Below, one piece after another: positions 1-11,388 of a DNA stretch of 64,000 nt. A program made the translations under genes and the position numbers. Source of the DNA: Heterobasidion occidentale (Eukaryota; Basidiomycota; Agaricomycetes; Russulales; Bondarzewiaceae); the NCBI GenBank assembly GCA_039111635.1, contig JBCAQO010000006.1, forward strand, positions 2,666,001-2,730,000, written 5' to 3'. The notes under the pieces are model-generated. The model ran no database searches, was not told the origin of the DNA, and saw only the letters and a list, made by a program, of their open reading frames with translations. Numbering within the stretch: position 1 is the stretch's first letter; each line of letters opens with the position of its first letter.

Positions 1-236
1 ATTTGACGCAAAATTTAACTCCGCGGCTGAAAGCAGACCTCCAAGCTCCACCTTTGACCTTCGCGTCGTGCGCAAACAACACTGCTTCGTCGAGGCTCTA
101 GACTGATTCTGACATTCTTCTAACTCGCACGATACAAATTTTGTCATAATTACAGGAACGCACGGAGCAGGCTACCACTGGGTCATAGATAAGACTATCT
201 CACTACAATGTTGACTGGTCTTTCTACCTCTCAACC

Positions 237-1910
237 ATGGCATCCAAAGCTATCTCCCTTGCTATGAGCGTATCTGCCATCCGTGCGGTTTCGTCGCGGA
301 ACAGATTCATAGCGATTGGGTGTCTTATCAGCACTACGCTCTTTCTCCTTCTTTATCTCACTACGTGGCCATCTTTCTCGAGGCCCTCTTTTACAGACGA
401 ATCGCAGACTCTTGGGCGCACACCAACGCCTCGCGTGTCCTGCTCTCCAGAGGATTATGCGTCCGGGAGTTGGTCGTATCGCCCTCAGTTTCCTAAAGGC
501 AATGTCTCTATGACTAGGCCAGAGGACGCGTTCCTGTTCAATAGGTTCGAGGGTTGTGCAAGCTCGCGCGAGTTCTGGTGGCACCTTGGGGCGGATAATG
601 CGGCACAGTGGGACAGGTACCCTGGTGTCACGGATTGGAGATGGGTTCCTGGAGAAAAATGTCTTGGTCTACGTCAGCTGGATGGTGCAGACCTTGTTCG
701 AGATTTGGTCGAGATGGGCGGCTGGCTTATTTTGGGTGGTATGTGTGCCCTGAATCAGCCTTCCTCTCGTTCTTACAGTCACATCGAGGACGAATGCTGA
801 CTTTGATTATGTGTTGATATTCTAGACTCGATGACGGAAAACCACTTTTTCTCCCTCTCGTGCCTTATGTATCCCCACGTTCGCGCGACACCCATCTATG
901 ATCAAAACGCAGGGTACGACCGTGCCTGGCCTCAAAACATCTACCTCTCCCCCAACTCTCCCCTCATCCTGACCTTGCGCTTCCCGCCCGGCTTCTCGAT
1001 CGAACGCACCCCTCTAGTGACCTTTCGTCGAGTCGACCTCTTGCTCTCGGAGCCCGAGCTCATATCGCTGCACGCATCGCACTACAACGACCTCTACGAT
1101 GCGGACCCAGCATTTCGTTTATTCGCCGACGACGTGCCCGTGTGGACGCTCAGCCCGTCGTACTATATGCCGATCTTCACCAGCCCGCTGCCAGACGCGA
1201 ACTACGCCGCGATGATCGTGAGCACTGCCGGGCACTGGACGACGATGAAATTCCTGGGCTATCGGGATGAAAACAGGCCTGGATCTGGCATCGCCGGCGT
1301 ATTGGACTTTTTTGCCGTGTCGATGCAATGGTGGGCCTCTGAGGTGCAGCGCATGCTCGATTTGCATCGCGCAGCTCATCCGAAGACAGAGGATAGTCGA
1401 TTTGTGGCCAATAAAAAGGTCATTGTCAGAGCATACCAGTCAGGACATACAGATTGCCATAATCATCGGAAGCCCATAGACAGGTATGTTCCAACTGAAC
1501 ACAACCAGTGGAATTGGGCGTCCATATGGGAGTTCAACCGTGTTTTCAAGGTGAGCGAGCCGTTTACGCATTGAGCACCGTCGTCCAGGAATGGTCCGTG
1601 CCGATTCTATCTATCTCTATATATATTCACATATATTCGCGTCTACCCGGAACATGTATCGAGGCCTCTCAGATTGGACGTGGCTTGACATGATGCGAAT
1701 ACTGATCCAGTGTCAATCGGACAGGGAATCACGTCCAAGCCCGCGTACCCCGACATCCATTTTCTGTCCATCGACCGTCCCGGCACCTTGCGCCCCGACG
1801 CGCATTCGACGAGCGACTGTCTACATGTGATGGCGGGCGCGGGTGTCTCGGAAGGCTGGACGCATTATATATGGCACTACCTCACCCGCGAGACATCGCC
1901 AGGGCGTTGA
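237..1910 (+). CDS. PC-esterase / Cas1-like type II membrane protein, copy 1
   Basis: Spliced from 237-738, 826-1550 and 1725-1910 (470 aa); phases are consistent at both introns. Residues about 23-44 form one hydrophobic segment after a basic N-terminus, suggesting a type II Golgi/ER membrane protein with a lumenal catalytic domain. The SGNH-type signatures are visible: a GDS motif in GDSMTENHFFSL, split by intron 1, and near the C-terminus RPDAHS followed by DCLH, matching the DxxH box of the Pmr5/Cas1 PC-esterase family. Known members act on polysaccharide O-acetylation, so an O-acyl-transfer or esterase role on a glycan is inferred; the substrate is unknown. The start ATG has a good context (CAACCATGG). 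A paralog with the same three-exon structure lies at 29615-31166. The family call rests on motifs only. Confidence 0.72.
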
Positions 1911-4900
1911 GACCATCTCGCGCGCTAAATCTTCGGTATGGCTCTATGTGGGTATTCTGAATGGGCGAGTCGCGACCTCTTGTTGTGTTTGTTGGGCTTG
2001 TTGCCCCTCGTTGTTTTTCGGGTTTGCCGGACGCCGCCCGGGGCGGTGTTTGGAGATGGAAGCTCAAGGGTTCCGCTATCCGGACGGTGTTTAATTTTGA
2101 GCGCAGTCGCATAGCTTGTGTCCTCTGATCTCTTTGTCTAGGTATTGATCTGATTCTTGATGTAGGTAGGCGTACATTACTAAAGCCAAAGGGAAAATAC
2201 AATGCTCTGTCCTGCGCTTTGATCTGACTCAGTGCGTTCGGTGTCTATGCTTCTTCCCGACTCGCTCACTGGTGCCTGCAGGCGAGATCATCGGTGTCTC
2301 CCACCCTTCTAGAGAGAGATGGATCTTCGGCGTCGAGACGGAGTGGCAAACCTATGCTGTATAGATGGGGAAAACACGGCGACGAAACAGCTGCCGGGGG
2401 GTCAACGCCCAACCTTCGATGCTCCTCCAGATCTTTTGATATCCCAGTATCGTACAACGATACACCATCAACTAAATCAGCGCAGAGACGCCCAGACACG
2501 AAGCTCACGAAACCAGCGCTAAGCATGATCATCAGTGATCGCTGCCTGCACGAGAGCAAGTCGTTGTGCGTGCTTCATAGGCACATACCCTCACATACCC
2601 GGCTGGCGATCAACGCCGAGGCCCTAACGCCGAGGCGCCGCATCACGCCCCGGTGCGCTCGCTCGGCCTTGGCTCTCGAGTGCTGTCGTTTCGTGCATCA
2701 CGCGCGATCACGAGCATCAAAGAGGCGCGAGCGCCGTGCGCCTGATCTTTGTCTCGACCGAGGCGCAGCCGCGTTTAAGGCCTAGCAGGACGCGGCGTCC
2801 TTGTACTCGAAGAAGACAGATCGGACGTTGAAGTGGGCTGGTGAGACGAGCAGAGACGCGCGCTCTCCCGCTGCTTGTCTCGATCGAAGGGAGTTAACTG
2901 TACAGCAACAACAGTGCACGCATATGGGGAATTATGCTGTTATGTGGCGAAGATGATGGCGCCACTTCCGGAGCTGGGTGCGGAGCTCTGGACAGCATGA
3001 AAGAGCCGGTTGAAGAGCGCACGCTCTAATTCGCTTCCAAGATACGATGATAAGACTATATATACACCAGGACGCCTGATTTCTACTGTCACTGGGAGTC
3101 ATGGCTGAGGCAGAGTCGGTCAGGCACCGTCGACGGAATTTGACAACAACACTAGGAATGATTTGCATCTCGAAGTAAGCCGCCGGCTGTGCGATGTAAT
3201 ACATATTCGAGACGGAGGACGACGCCTACACACTTGTGAGTACTTGCGTTGACCATGCAGTTGATCACCACTCCACAAATGTTTAATCTAATGAATTGTA
3301 TGGCCATCAAACATCCGGAATGCTATGTACAGAGACAAGGTGCTACGAGAGGATGATGGACAAGCGTGTCTCCGTGGTAACGGGCATGCACGAGTTGACC
3401 TGAGTTGACGTAGGACAAGCAAATCTGTCATCAACGATCTGCGGAAGCATAATCGCATCCGCGCATCACTTAGGCACAGGATAAGCTTTTTTGTCCTTCG
3501 CGCGCATCTTGAAACATTGGAACCTGCTGGAACGGAGCTAAGCATGTATGTTCGACGCGCTTCCAAAACGCCGAACGATTCAGGCAGCCGAGACATTCTC
3601 GGACACTCGGGCGGCCGCTGAGTATAAGTCGCTCGAGCTTGACGCTTTAGAGCCTGGAAGCCCTGCGTCGCGGGCGCGGAAAACCCCGGAATTGAACGCG
3701 TGATGGGGCCATGGCGTCTGCACTGCCGCGCACAGGCTCAGGTTATCCAAAAGCACTGCATAGCTGCACAGCATTGTAGCAGGCTTGTGCTTTCCGTCGG
3801 GTCGGTGTAGGCCGGTGTGTCATGGCCGTTTGAAGCGTGTGGAGCGTCTGAGGTACTCAATACAATGTGGGCTTGATCTACGAGTCAGCCTCTGCAGCGG
3901 AAACGCAGTCTGTATCCCAGGATGTCTCGGAGCCTGAGGCAGGACCCTTAGAGACTTCGGCGCGCCCTATTGGGGATGCAAGTCCCCACCAGGAACATAG
4001 ATCCAAAGATGGTAAAATTTCTGTACGCCGGAGGGCAGAGATTCTACGGCGTTTGGGACAAGGGCCGTGCAACTGGGTTTATACATGTTCCATCTTCCGC
4101 AGTTGTGGTGGTCGAATGCTCTGTAGTGGTTGTCAGTTGCTGTAGGCGAACCGGAGACACATACGAGATGAAACCTACAGCGGTGCTAGTTGGACCCATT
4201 CGGCGCAAAGAAGCGTGCAGATACGGAAAGGATGCGGTGAGTATCTCACGTACGAAGTATATTTGGTAGTGAGATCATGATGGACAAACCAAACGGTCTT
4301 GCGCGAGATTGTCGGCAAGCGGATGGTTGCGTGTTCTACATGATCCTAACAGTTCATGTAGTGGTGCTGAAGCACACTGCATCCGAGTCATGCAAAAAAA
4401 ACGCAACGAAGAGACGACACCCACAGATATCAGAGAGTGATGGTGAAGACGTGAAGGAGGGGGGGGGAAGTGGATCACGTTCACATCATTGGGGGCAAGG
4501 AGACCACGTGGTGATCGCCTGAGGATACATTTTTGCGAGAAAAAGCGCAGGGGCCCGTGATGATCTGCGGAGGCGGCCGCGTCGTGGACAGCAAAGGGGG
4601 GGCCGAATCGGGGTGGCGAAGCGGGTGGGACACGTGGAATGAAGGGATGATGAGGAGTTGTGGGAAATGGAGAGTTGGGTTGCTGGCGGTGCAGGCGGGG
4701 TCGCTGCGGAGGAGAGGCGGGCGCTGCACTCTGCACGGAATGGAAGAAAAGCGACCGGAACGGGGCCGTGGGAACGCTCGCTGATGGGAGCGAGCGTGGG
4801 CCCGACAGCCAGGCGGGGTGTCCTGGCGCAGGCTTGAAATCATCTTGTTTGATCATGCCGCCTTGATCCATCTATCACTCTCCCTCGTCCCTGTCCTCCT

Positions 4901-4927
4901 CCATCCCTCACGACCGCATCCCCTGCA
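1911..4927. other. Gene-poor interval
   Basis: Only short ORFs without codon structure or recognisable motifs are present. The longest plus-strand ORF (2294-2785) and the minus-strand ORFs at 4275-4871 are low-complexity and match no family I know. The last 400 bases are the probable promoter and 5' leader of the G-alpha gene. Confidence 0.6.
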
Positions 4928-7289
4928 ATGCCTGGCGTCGTTGACGAGGCTGAGGCCCGTCGCATAAGCAAGGCCATCGACGACAAACTCAAGGTGCGCT
5001 TCCCCGCTGCCCTCGCCTTCAACCGTCCTCACGCCTGTCTTGCCCATCCAGGAGGAACGCGAACTCATAAAGAAGAGGCAAGGTGCCCGCAAAGATGTCA
5101 AAGGTGCGACGCTTTCTCTCCCTCTCATGCCCTCTCCTTCTCGTCCTGGTATCTCACGACGGCGTTCTCTAACAACGGTGCGTTCCCAGTCATGTTGCTC
5201 GGCCAGGCAGAGTCCGGCAAGTCCACACTTCAGAAGCAATTCCAGCTCTACTACGCCTCCCAGACCCTCGACAGAGAACGTCCATCGTGGCGACCGATCG
5301 TTTTCTTCAATGTCATCAAGGCAGTGCGCACCATCCTCGAGGAGCTCGACTGGGAATTCTCCAACCAAGCCGACCAGTCCTTTTCCTCCCTCGTCAACCT
5401 TGGCCCCAATTGGCCAGACGAGATCGGGCGGATACGCAACAAGCTTCTTCCGCTCATAACCATCGAGGACAACCTCGCCTCGGAACTCAGCAACGGCGTC
5501 ACCGTATCCGGTGGTCGCTCAGGTGTGTACGTACGCGCGGGCTGGCAGGCACTAGTCACGCCCACGCGCTCTTGGCCCCTCTCCGATATCCGGAACTCCA
5601 TGACGTCCGCGAAGACGGGCGTGATGGCTAATATGGCTGCGAGACAGCTCGCTGAGACGCAGGCCGATGTCGAGCGCTTGTGGCAACATCCCGCCGTTAA
5701 GGCACTGCTCCGACTACGGAAGCTCCGTCTAGAAGAGTCGGCTGCTTTGTGAGTGATGCTCTTATCTAGTATTTTGTCCCGGTGTGAACCCTGCGTCCTG
5801 CCCAAAGCTTCCTTGAAGAGATACATCGACTATCGGAGCCAGATTATCTGCCCTCGACAGGTAGGTGTTTTTTTTTACTTATCTTGGCTCTTAGCGTCGC
5901 TCATTCTTGCTTTTAATAGATGATATCCTTCACGTACGGTTGCAAACATTAGGAGTCACAGAACACACTTTCGACATCGATTTCGCCGGCGGGAGATATA
6001 ATTGGCTTCTGTACGATGTCGGCGGTGCAGTATGTGAACGTGTCTTCTTTATTTCTGCCGTACTCAATGTTTCATTCATTCCCGGTGGCTTCTAGAGGGG
6101 ACAGGCAAGTCATCTCCTCCACGCTACGCCACAAATGAAAGCTGACGGCGACTGCGGTCCAGCGGCACGCCTGGGTGCCTTATTTCGATGACGGTACTTA
6201 TCCACCCCCTCTACCAGCGCACTTCCTCGACACCCAATTTAGCTCCCTTTTACCCATGAGCGTACCCCCTTGCAGTGACTACCAATCACGCGCCACCTTC
6301 GTTTTCTCCTTCATTTCCTATTTTGTCTGATTCTCCCTTCCCCTTTGCTTCTCGCGTCGCTGACTCCATTTTTACTCACAGCAACGGCCGTCATATTCCT
6401 GGCCCCAATCAGCGCATTTGATCAGGTGGGTCGCCGTCATGCATACAAAGCACCATTGTATTTGGAAGCAACTCACACTGTTCCTTGCTTTCGACTCGGA
6501 CGTATTACGACTCGCCTCGCTTCATCGCGGATCGTTTCGCGTTACGCGTTGTGACTGATATCTGATATCTGATCGCGAGTAGTACTTAGAGGAGGATCCT
6601 CGGACGAACCGCATTGATGATTCGCTGCAACTCTTCACGGCTATCTGCTCAAACAAGCTTTTGAAGAACTCGAGTCTGGTGCTGATGTTGAACAAGGTGG
6701 GTCCCCCCAATCACACGCTCATCGGCCCGCGCGCGCGAAGATCGGCCGGGAGACGCTGAGCTGAGCTGAGCACGGTTTTGCCCATCATCACAGACCGACC
6801 TTTTGAAAAAGAAGCTCCAGACGGGTACCCAGGTCAAGAAATAGTGCGTTGGTCGTTATTCGGCTTTTAGAGGGCTGGTTACTCAACGTTTGACGTGCAG
6901 CATCACGTCCTATGGCGATAGACCAAATAAATATGACGACGTCGCGGAGTACTTCCGCGCGCATTTCTCACAAGTGCACAAACGCAAGGGACAGTCTCGT
7001 CAAAAGCTGTTTGTGGTACGTTTTGTCCACCCTCTAATATAAGCAAGCTGGCTGATGCTACAATTGTTTTTTATAGCACTTCACGTCGATGCTTGTTCGT
7101 CCACCCGGTCCGGTTTCATGTATTTATACTGACTCAGTCGTGTTTCATCTGCACAGGACGTCAGCGCGACGCAGAAAATCATCGTTGATGGTAAGATTCC
7201 AACTGCTCGGCGTTACCCGCATCTCACATCATTTGTCAGTCAACGAGGCGATCATCCGATCTTACCTGGGACAGTCGGGTCTCGCATGA
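4928..7289 (+). CDS. Heterotrimeric G-protein alpha subunit, divergent Agaricomycete type
   Basis: Fourteen exons: 4928-4993, 5052-5103, 5190-5748, 5808-5860, 5920-6029, 6096-6104, 6163-6193, 6382-6425, 6583-6696, 6794-6843, 6901-7015, 7077-7094, 7157-7190, 7240-7289; 434 aa with every phase matching. P-loop GQAESGKST is at about residues 44-52. Switch I keeps the Arg and Thr (RLQTLG). Switch II reads DVGGARGQRHAW, so the catalytic Gln after DVGG is Ala. The guanine-specificity motif NKTD is intact. The nucleotide-binding loop usually written TCAT is TSML. The helical domain is enlarged by roughly 60 residues. There is no Gly2 myristoylation site (starts MPGV) and the C-terminus GQSGLA lacks the pertussis-type Cys. 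Exon 6 is only 9 nt and is followed by a GC-AG intron. It should bind GTP in pheromone or nutrient signalling; slow hydrolysis is inferred. Confidence 0.93.
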
Positions 7290-7878
7290 AGCGGCTACCG
7301 AAATCCATGAACGACTTCATGCTTGGAGGACACACGACGTCCATCACGATCTATGCCCATCATATCTACCACCTCTTCAGATCCCCTCTCCACTTATTGT
7401 TTCCTCTGCGCCATCTTGCTGCTCGTATCATTACAACTGTTTTTTTATATATCCCGGAGGCATGGGAGGCGGCGCGACGATTTGGGTCGGTACTTAGTTA
7501 TTTATGCGCGACGTGTTTTCCAGTAATAATGGTATATACATCCAGTTCTTACTTTGCTTACTCTCTCGTGTACTGTTGCGGACCACGCTGTACATGGCTG
7601 GGGACGGACAGCTTTTGTGTGTATTTTTTCATCCTCTAATATGTTTTCCCAACGACAGTCCAGGACTGTGCTTGCCGATCCTGCCGAAGAGAACACGCGA
7701 GATGCACGCGCACTTGCAACTGAGGTGGGCGTGGGAATTTCCCCACTTGGACGAAAATTGGTGTTTTCTGCATTGCTCAGTCTGCAGGCCGCTCGAAAAA
7801 CTTCGTGATATCCTCCCCCCTGGCCTGAATCTTCCTCCCTACCCTATTTCGAGGCCGACAAAATAATCAACGCTCACG
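7290..7878. other. Intergenic, G-alpha 3' end to NOG1 promoter
   Basis: No ORF here shows family similarity. It holds the G-alpha 3' UTR and the NOG1 5' region; pyrimidine-rich stretches just before the NOG1 ATG (about 7805-7860) resemble a fungal promoter or leader. Confidence 0.6.
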
Positions 7879-10457
7879 ATGTCGACGAGCGGACTCAAGG
7901 CCATCGCCCCTGTGCCCACCGCGGCCGATTTCTTGGACATCGTCTTGTCCAAGACTCAGCGGAAGACACCGACTGTATGCGCCCTCTTTTGAACCCCCCG
8001 CATCAGGGGAGGGTGGTTGACGGGAGGGCTGATTGTGCGTGCGTCTAGGTCATCCACAAAAACTTCAAGATCAGCCGAATCCGCAATTTCTACATGCGCA
8101 AGGTCAAGTTCGCCCAGGATGCCTTCGACGAAAAGCTCGGTTCGATCCTGACTAGTTTCCCCATGCTCGATGTTTGTCCCATCTCTCTCTTCCTCTATGC
8201 TTATGGAGGGCATCCGAGCTGATCTGGGATGCTGGGCGGGTGTAGGATCTCCATCCGTTCCTGTCGTCCCTCATGAACGTGCTTTACGACAAAAATCACT
8301 ACAAGCTCGCCCTTGGCCAGTTGCGCACGGCGCGGCACCTTATTGACCAGGTCGCGAAGGACTACGTTCGTCTCCTCAAGTTTGGCGACAGTTTGTACCG
8401 CTGCAAGCAGCTCAAGCGCGCTGCGCTCGGTCGGTGAGTGCTTTTTTGGATGCATATACCCACTTTGTCTCCCCTTTCTCTTGATTTCACCAAACACTAC
8501 GGGATTCTGAACAAAGACCGTAGTATGGCTACCATCATGCGCCGTCAAAAAGACCCCTTGGCCTACCTCGAGCAGGTCCGGCAACACATATCCCGTCTCC
8601 CCGCCATCGACCCGAATACCCGCACCCTCCTCATCTGTGGCTACCCGAACGTCGGCAAGTCGTCCTTCATCAACAAGGTCACCCGCGCGGACGTTGACGT
8701 GCAGCCGTACGCGTTCACCACCAAGTCGCTCTTCGTCGGCCACCTGGACTACAAGTACCTGCGCTGGCAGGTGATCGATACCCCCGGTATCCTCGACCCC
8801 CCTCGAGGAGATGAACACCATCGAAATGCAGAGCATCACTGCGCTCGCGCATCTGAAGAGCTGCGTGTTGTACTTCATGGATCTGAGCGAGCAGTGCGGG
8901 TACACCGTCGAAGCCCAAGTCAGTCACGTCTCCTTCTAATTTCCTTTTCGTAGAAAGCGGACGCTAACCCCGAGCAGTGCAAGCTCTTCCATTCTATCAA
9001 GCCTCTCTTCGGAGGCAAACCCACCCTGCTTGTCATCAACAAGATCGATGTGACTCGTCTTGAGGACGTTGTCCCGGAAACCCGCGCGCTCGTGCAAGAG
9101 ATCATCGACCTTGCGGACGTCCAGTGTGTCCAGGTATCATGTTACTCCGAGGAAGGTGTCATGGATGTTAAAAACAAGGCCTGCGACGCCCTCCTCGCGC
9201 ATCGTGTAGAGAACAAGCTCAAGGGCAACAAGATCAATACCATCATCAACCGCATTCACGTTGCCCAACCCAAGGCCCGAGATGAGGTCGTGCGCGAGCC
9301 GTTTATCCCCGACGTCGTCAAGGAGCGCAAGAAGTTTGACAAGAGCGATCCTGAGCGGAGGAAGCTGGAGAAGGATATCGAGTTGGAGGAGGGTGGTCCT
9401 GGCGTGTACAACATCAACATGAAAAGTGAGTACCGCGCTCTCCGGCGTGGTGCCTACGTGTTCTTACCGTTCGAGCAGAGAACTACCTCCTTGCCAACCC
9501 CGAGTGGAATGAGGATATCATCCCTGAGATTATGGACGGCAAGAATGTCGCCGACTTTATCGATCCCGACATCCTCGAAAAGCTCGAGGCTTTGGAGCGG
9601 GAGGAGGAGAAGTTGGCGGCAGAGGGCTTCTACGATAGCGAAGAGGAGATGGTGATTTTTTCCGCGTCGAATCTCTGTTCTTTACAGCTGACTGACATGT
9701 CTGATATTCCAGTTCGACTCTGACGACGAGCGGGAAGCTGCTGAGCACAGGAGCGGTCTCCAGCACCTCGTAGAATCGCAGAGCAAGAAGAAGCTGAAGA
9801 ACCGGTCCCGTCTGCCGCGCACAGCGGGGCTGCGGACGCTCTCCGATCTCACGACGGACCTCACGAAGGCGGGACTCGACCCGAGCCGCGTGCAGGAGCG
9901 TGCGATCGCGTTGGCGAAGCTGCGGGGTGCGCAGAAGCGCAAGCGGGACGACGAGGACGAGGCTGGCATGGATGTGGACATGGACGAAGCGGGTGCCGAG
10001 GGCGGCGCCGGCGAGTGGATGGATGTCGATGGGGAGGGCGGGACGCCCAACAAGCGCGTGAAGTCGAATTCGGGTGCTGTGGTTCCGAAGAACAGGCGGG
10101 AGCCTCGAACAAACCGGCAGTTGGCCGGTATGCGGAACGAGGAGGTGCGTGGACGGCGTCGTTGTCGTCATCGTGTTTACGTCCCCGTCCCCGTCATTGC
10201 TCTCGCCCTGATCCTCGTTTTTTTTTCCTCCTCCCCGTATAGCAATCCGCAAAAGCGATCAAACTGCGCAACCTTGGCCAGCGGCCGCGCAACATGCTCG
10301 CCAAGGCGGGCGAGGGAGACCGCGTCATCCAAACGAAAATGGTGCGCGCTTTCGGTCTCTCGACCTGTGCCCGCAGCGTTTTGCTGACTCGCTCGTTTTG
10401 CAGCCCAAACATCTCTTCGCGGGCAAGCGGAAGGCGGGCAAGACCAACCGCAGATGA
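7879..10457 (+). CDS. NOG1: Nucleolar GTP-binding protein 1 (NOG1), with a frame break at 8797-8802
   Basis: Nine exons: 7879-7974, 8049-8171, 8246-8433, 8524-8918, 8978-9425, 9479-9651, 9713-10144, 10243-10341, 10404-10457. NOG1 is an essential Obg-like GTPase that joins pre-60S ribosomes in the nucleolus. Seen here: the N-terminal helical domain ([20 protein letters not shown]), G1 GYPNVGKSS, the [14 protein letters not shown] switch, G3 DTPG, G4 NKID, and a basic tail rich in KRK and KNRR. Right after DTPGILD the frame breaks: a run of six C at 8797-8802 puts [11 protein letters not shown] in another frame. The family reads ILDHPLEE here, so two bases appear lost or one gained. Everything else is conserved, and the gene should be essential, so consensus error or a defective allele is the likeliest reading. 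Confidence 0.92.
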
Positions 10458-11388
10458 TTTGCCTTTGGCCAACACCACGTACCCATCCGCCCGCCGCTAC
10501 CATCTTATTCTATCTCTCCTTTCTGTTTCACGATACTGTTTGTACTCTGCTGTCTCACTCGCTGCACGTCTCTCTTCACGATCTATGATAGAATTTGTAG
10601 AGCATCTGGACCTCGGACGGCGAGCAAACGCGATAACAACAACACGATAAGTCTAGTTGAGTTCAGAGGTCAACGACGTAGAGACGACGAGAGGGTCCAC
10701 AGGACTAGATAAAAACGCGCGCGTGCGCACGGGTGGGGGGGTACACTGCATACCGGCGAAACCTCCAACCGAATAAAAGTCAGCAAGGAAGGAAATATAT
10801 GTAGTTGTGAAGGCGAAGGGAAATCAACAACAACAACAAAAAACCCAAAGTAACAGCGAAGCGTGCCGCGCACGGAAAGCAATAAGAACATCCTGAAAAT
10901 AGCACGCGCGACGCGCAGAGTACATCCTCCTCCGTATAGAACACACAGCTGGGATCTCTGGAAGCCGATAGGGCGGCACAGAGAGATATAGAGAGAGAGG
11001 GAAAGAGAGAGAGAGGCAAGCAAGCAAGTAAGCGGGAGAGGCAATCTTCCTGAATATATATGTCTTTTCTTCGTTCGTGCGCCGGACGGAGGCGGAACGA
11101 GCGGGGTGGGCACGTGCAGCCCGCTCGTCCACCAACACTCGCTCACAGCGAGGCCTGTACGTCTGCGCAAATAAAACTCGTGAGGTAATAAGTAAGGTAT
11201 AGCGGGAGAGGGGCGGTCGTGGGACGTGGCGTGGCGTGGCGTGAGGTGGCGTGGCCGTCGTGAGGTATCGCATGCGGACGTGGAGAGGGGGAGGTGTCAG
11301 GCGGAGACGTGGAGACGTGGAGAAGGTATGTGAGGTAAGGTATGAGTGGATAGGAGGAAAGGTGGCCGGGCGAGACGGGGCGAGGCGG
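10458..11388. other. Convergent intergenic region, NOG1 / aminopeptidase P
   Basis: This is the 3' flank shared by two convergent genes. It holds purine-rich simple repeats (GA-rich, about 10979-11035) and GTGGC-type short repeats near 11223-11260. No gene is seen. Confidence 0.6.

Noticed and set aside
2294..2785. 163-codon plus-strand ORF
   Set aside because: Arg/Ser-rich, no motifs, no plausible introns or neighbours, and it overlaps an equally long minus-strand ORF.
4275..4871. 198-codon minus-strand ORF upstream of the G-alpha gene
   Set aside because: Pro/Ser/His low complexity without motifs; it overlaps the probable G-alpha promoter.
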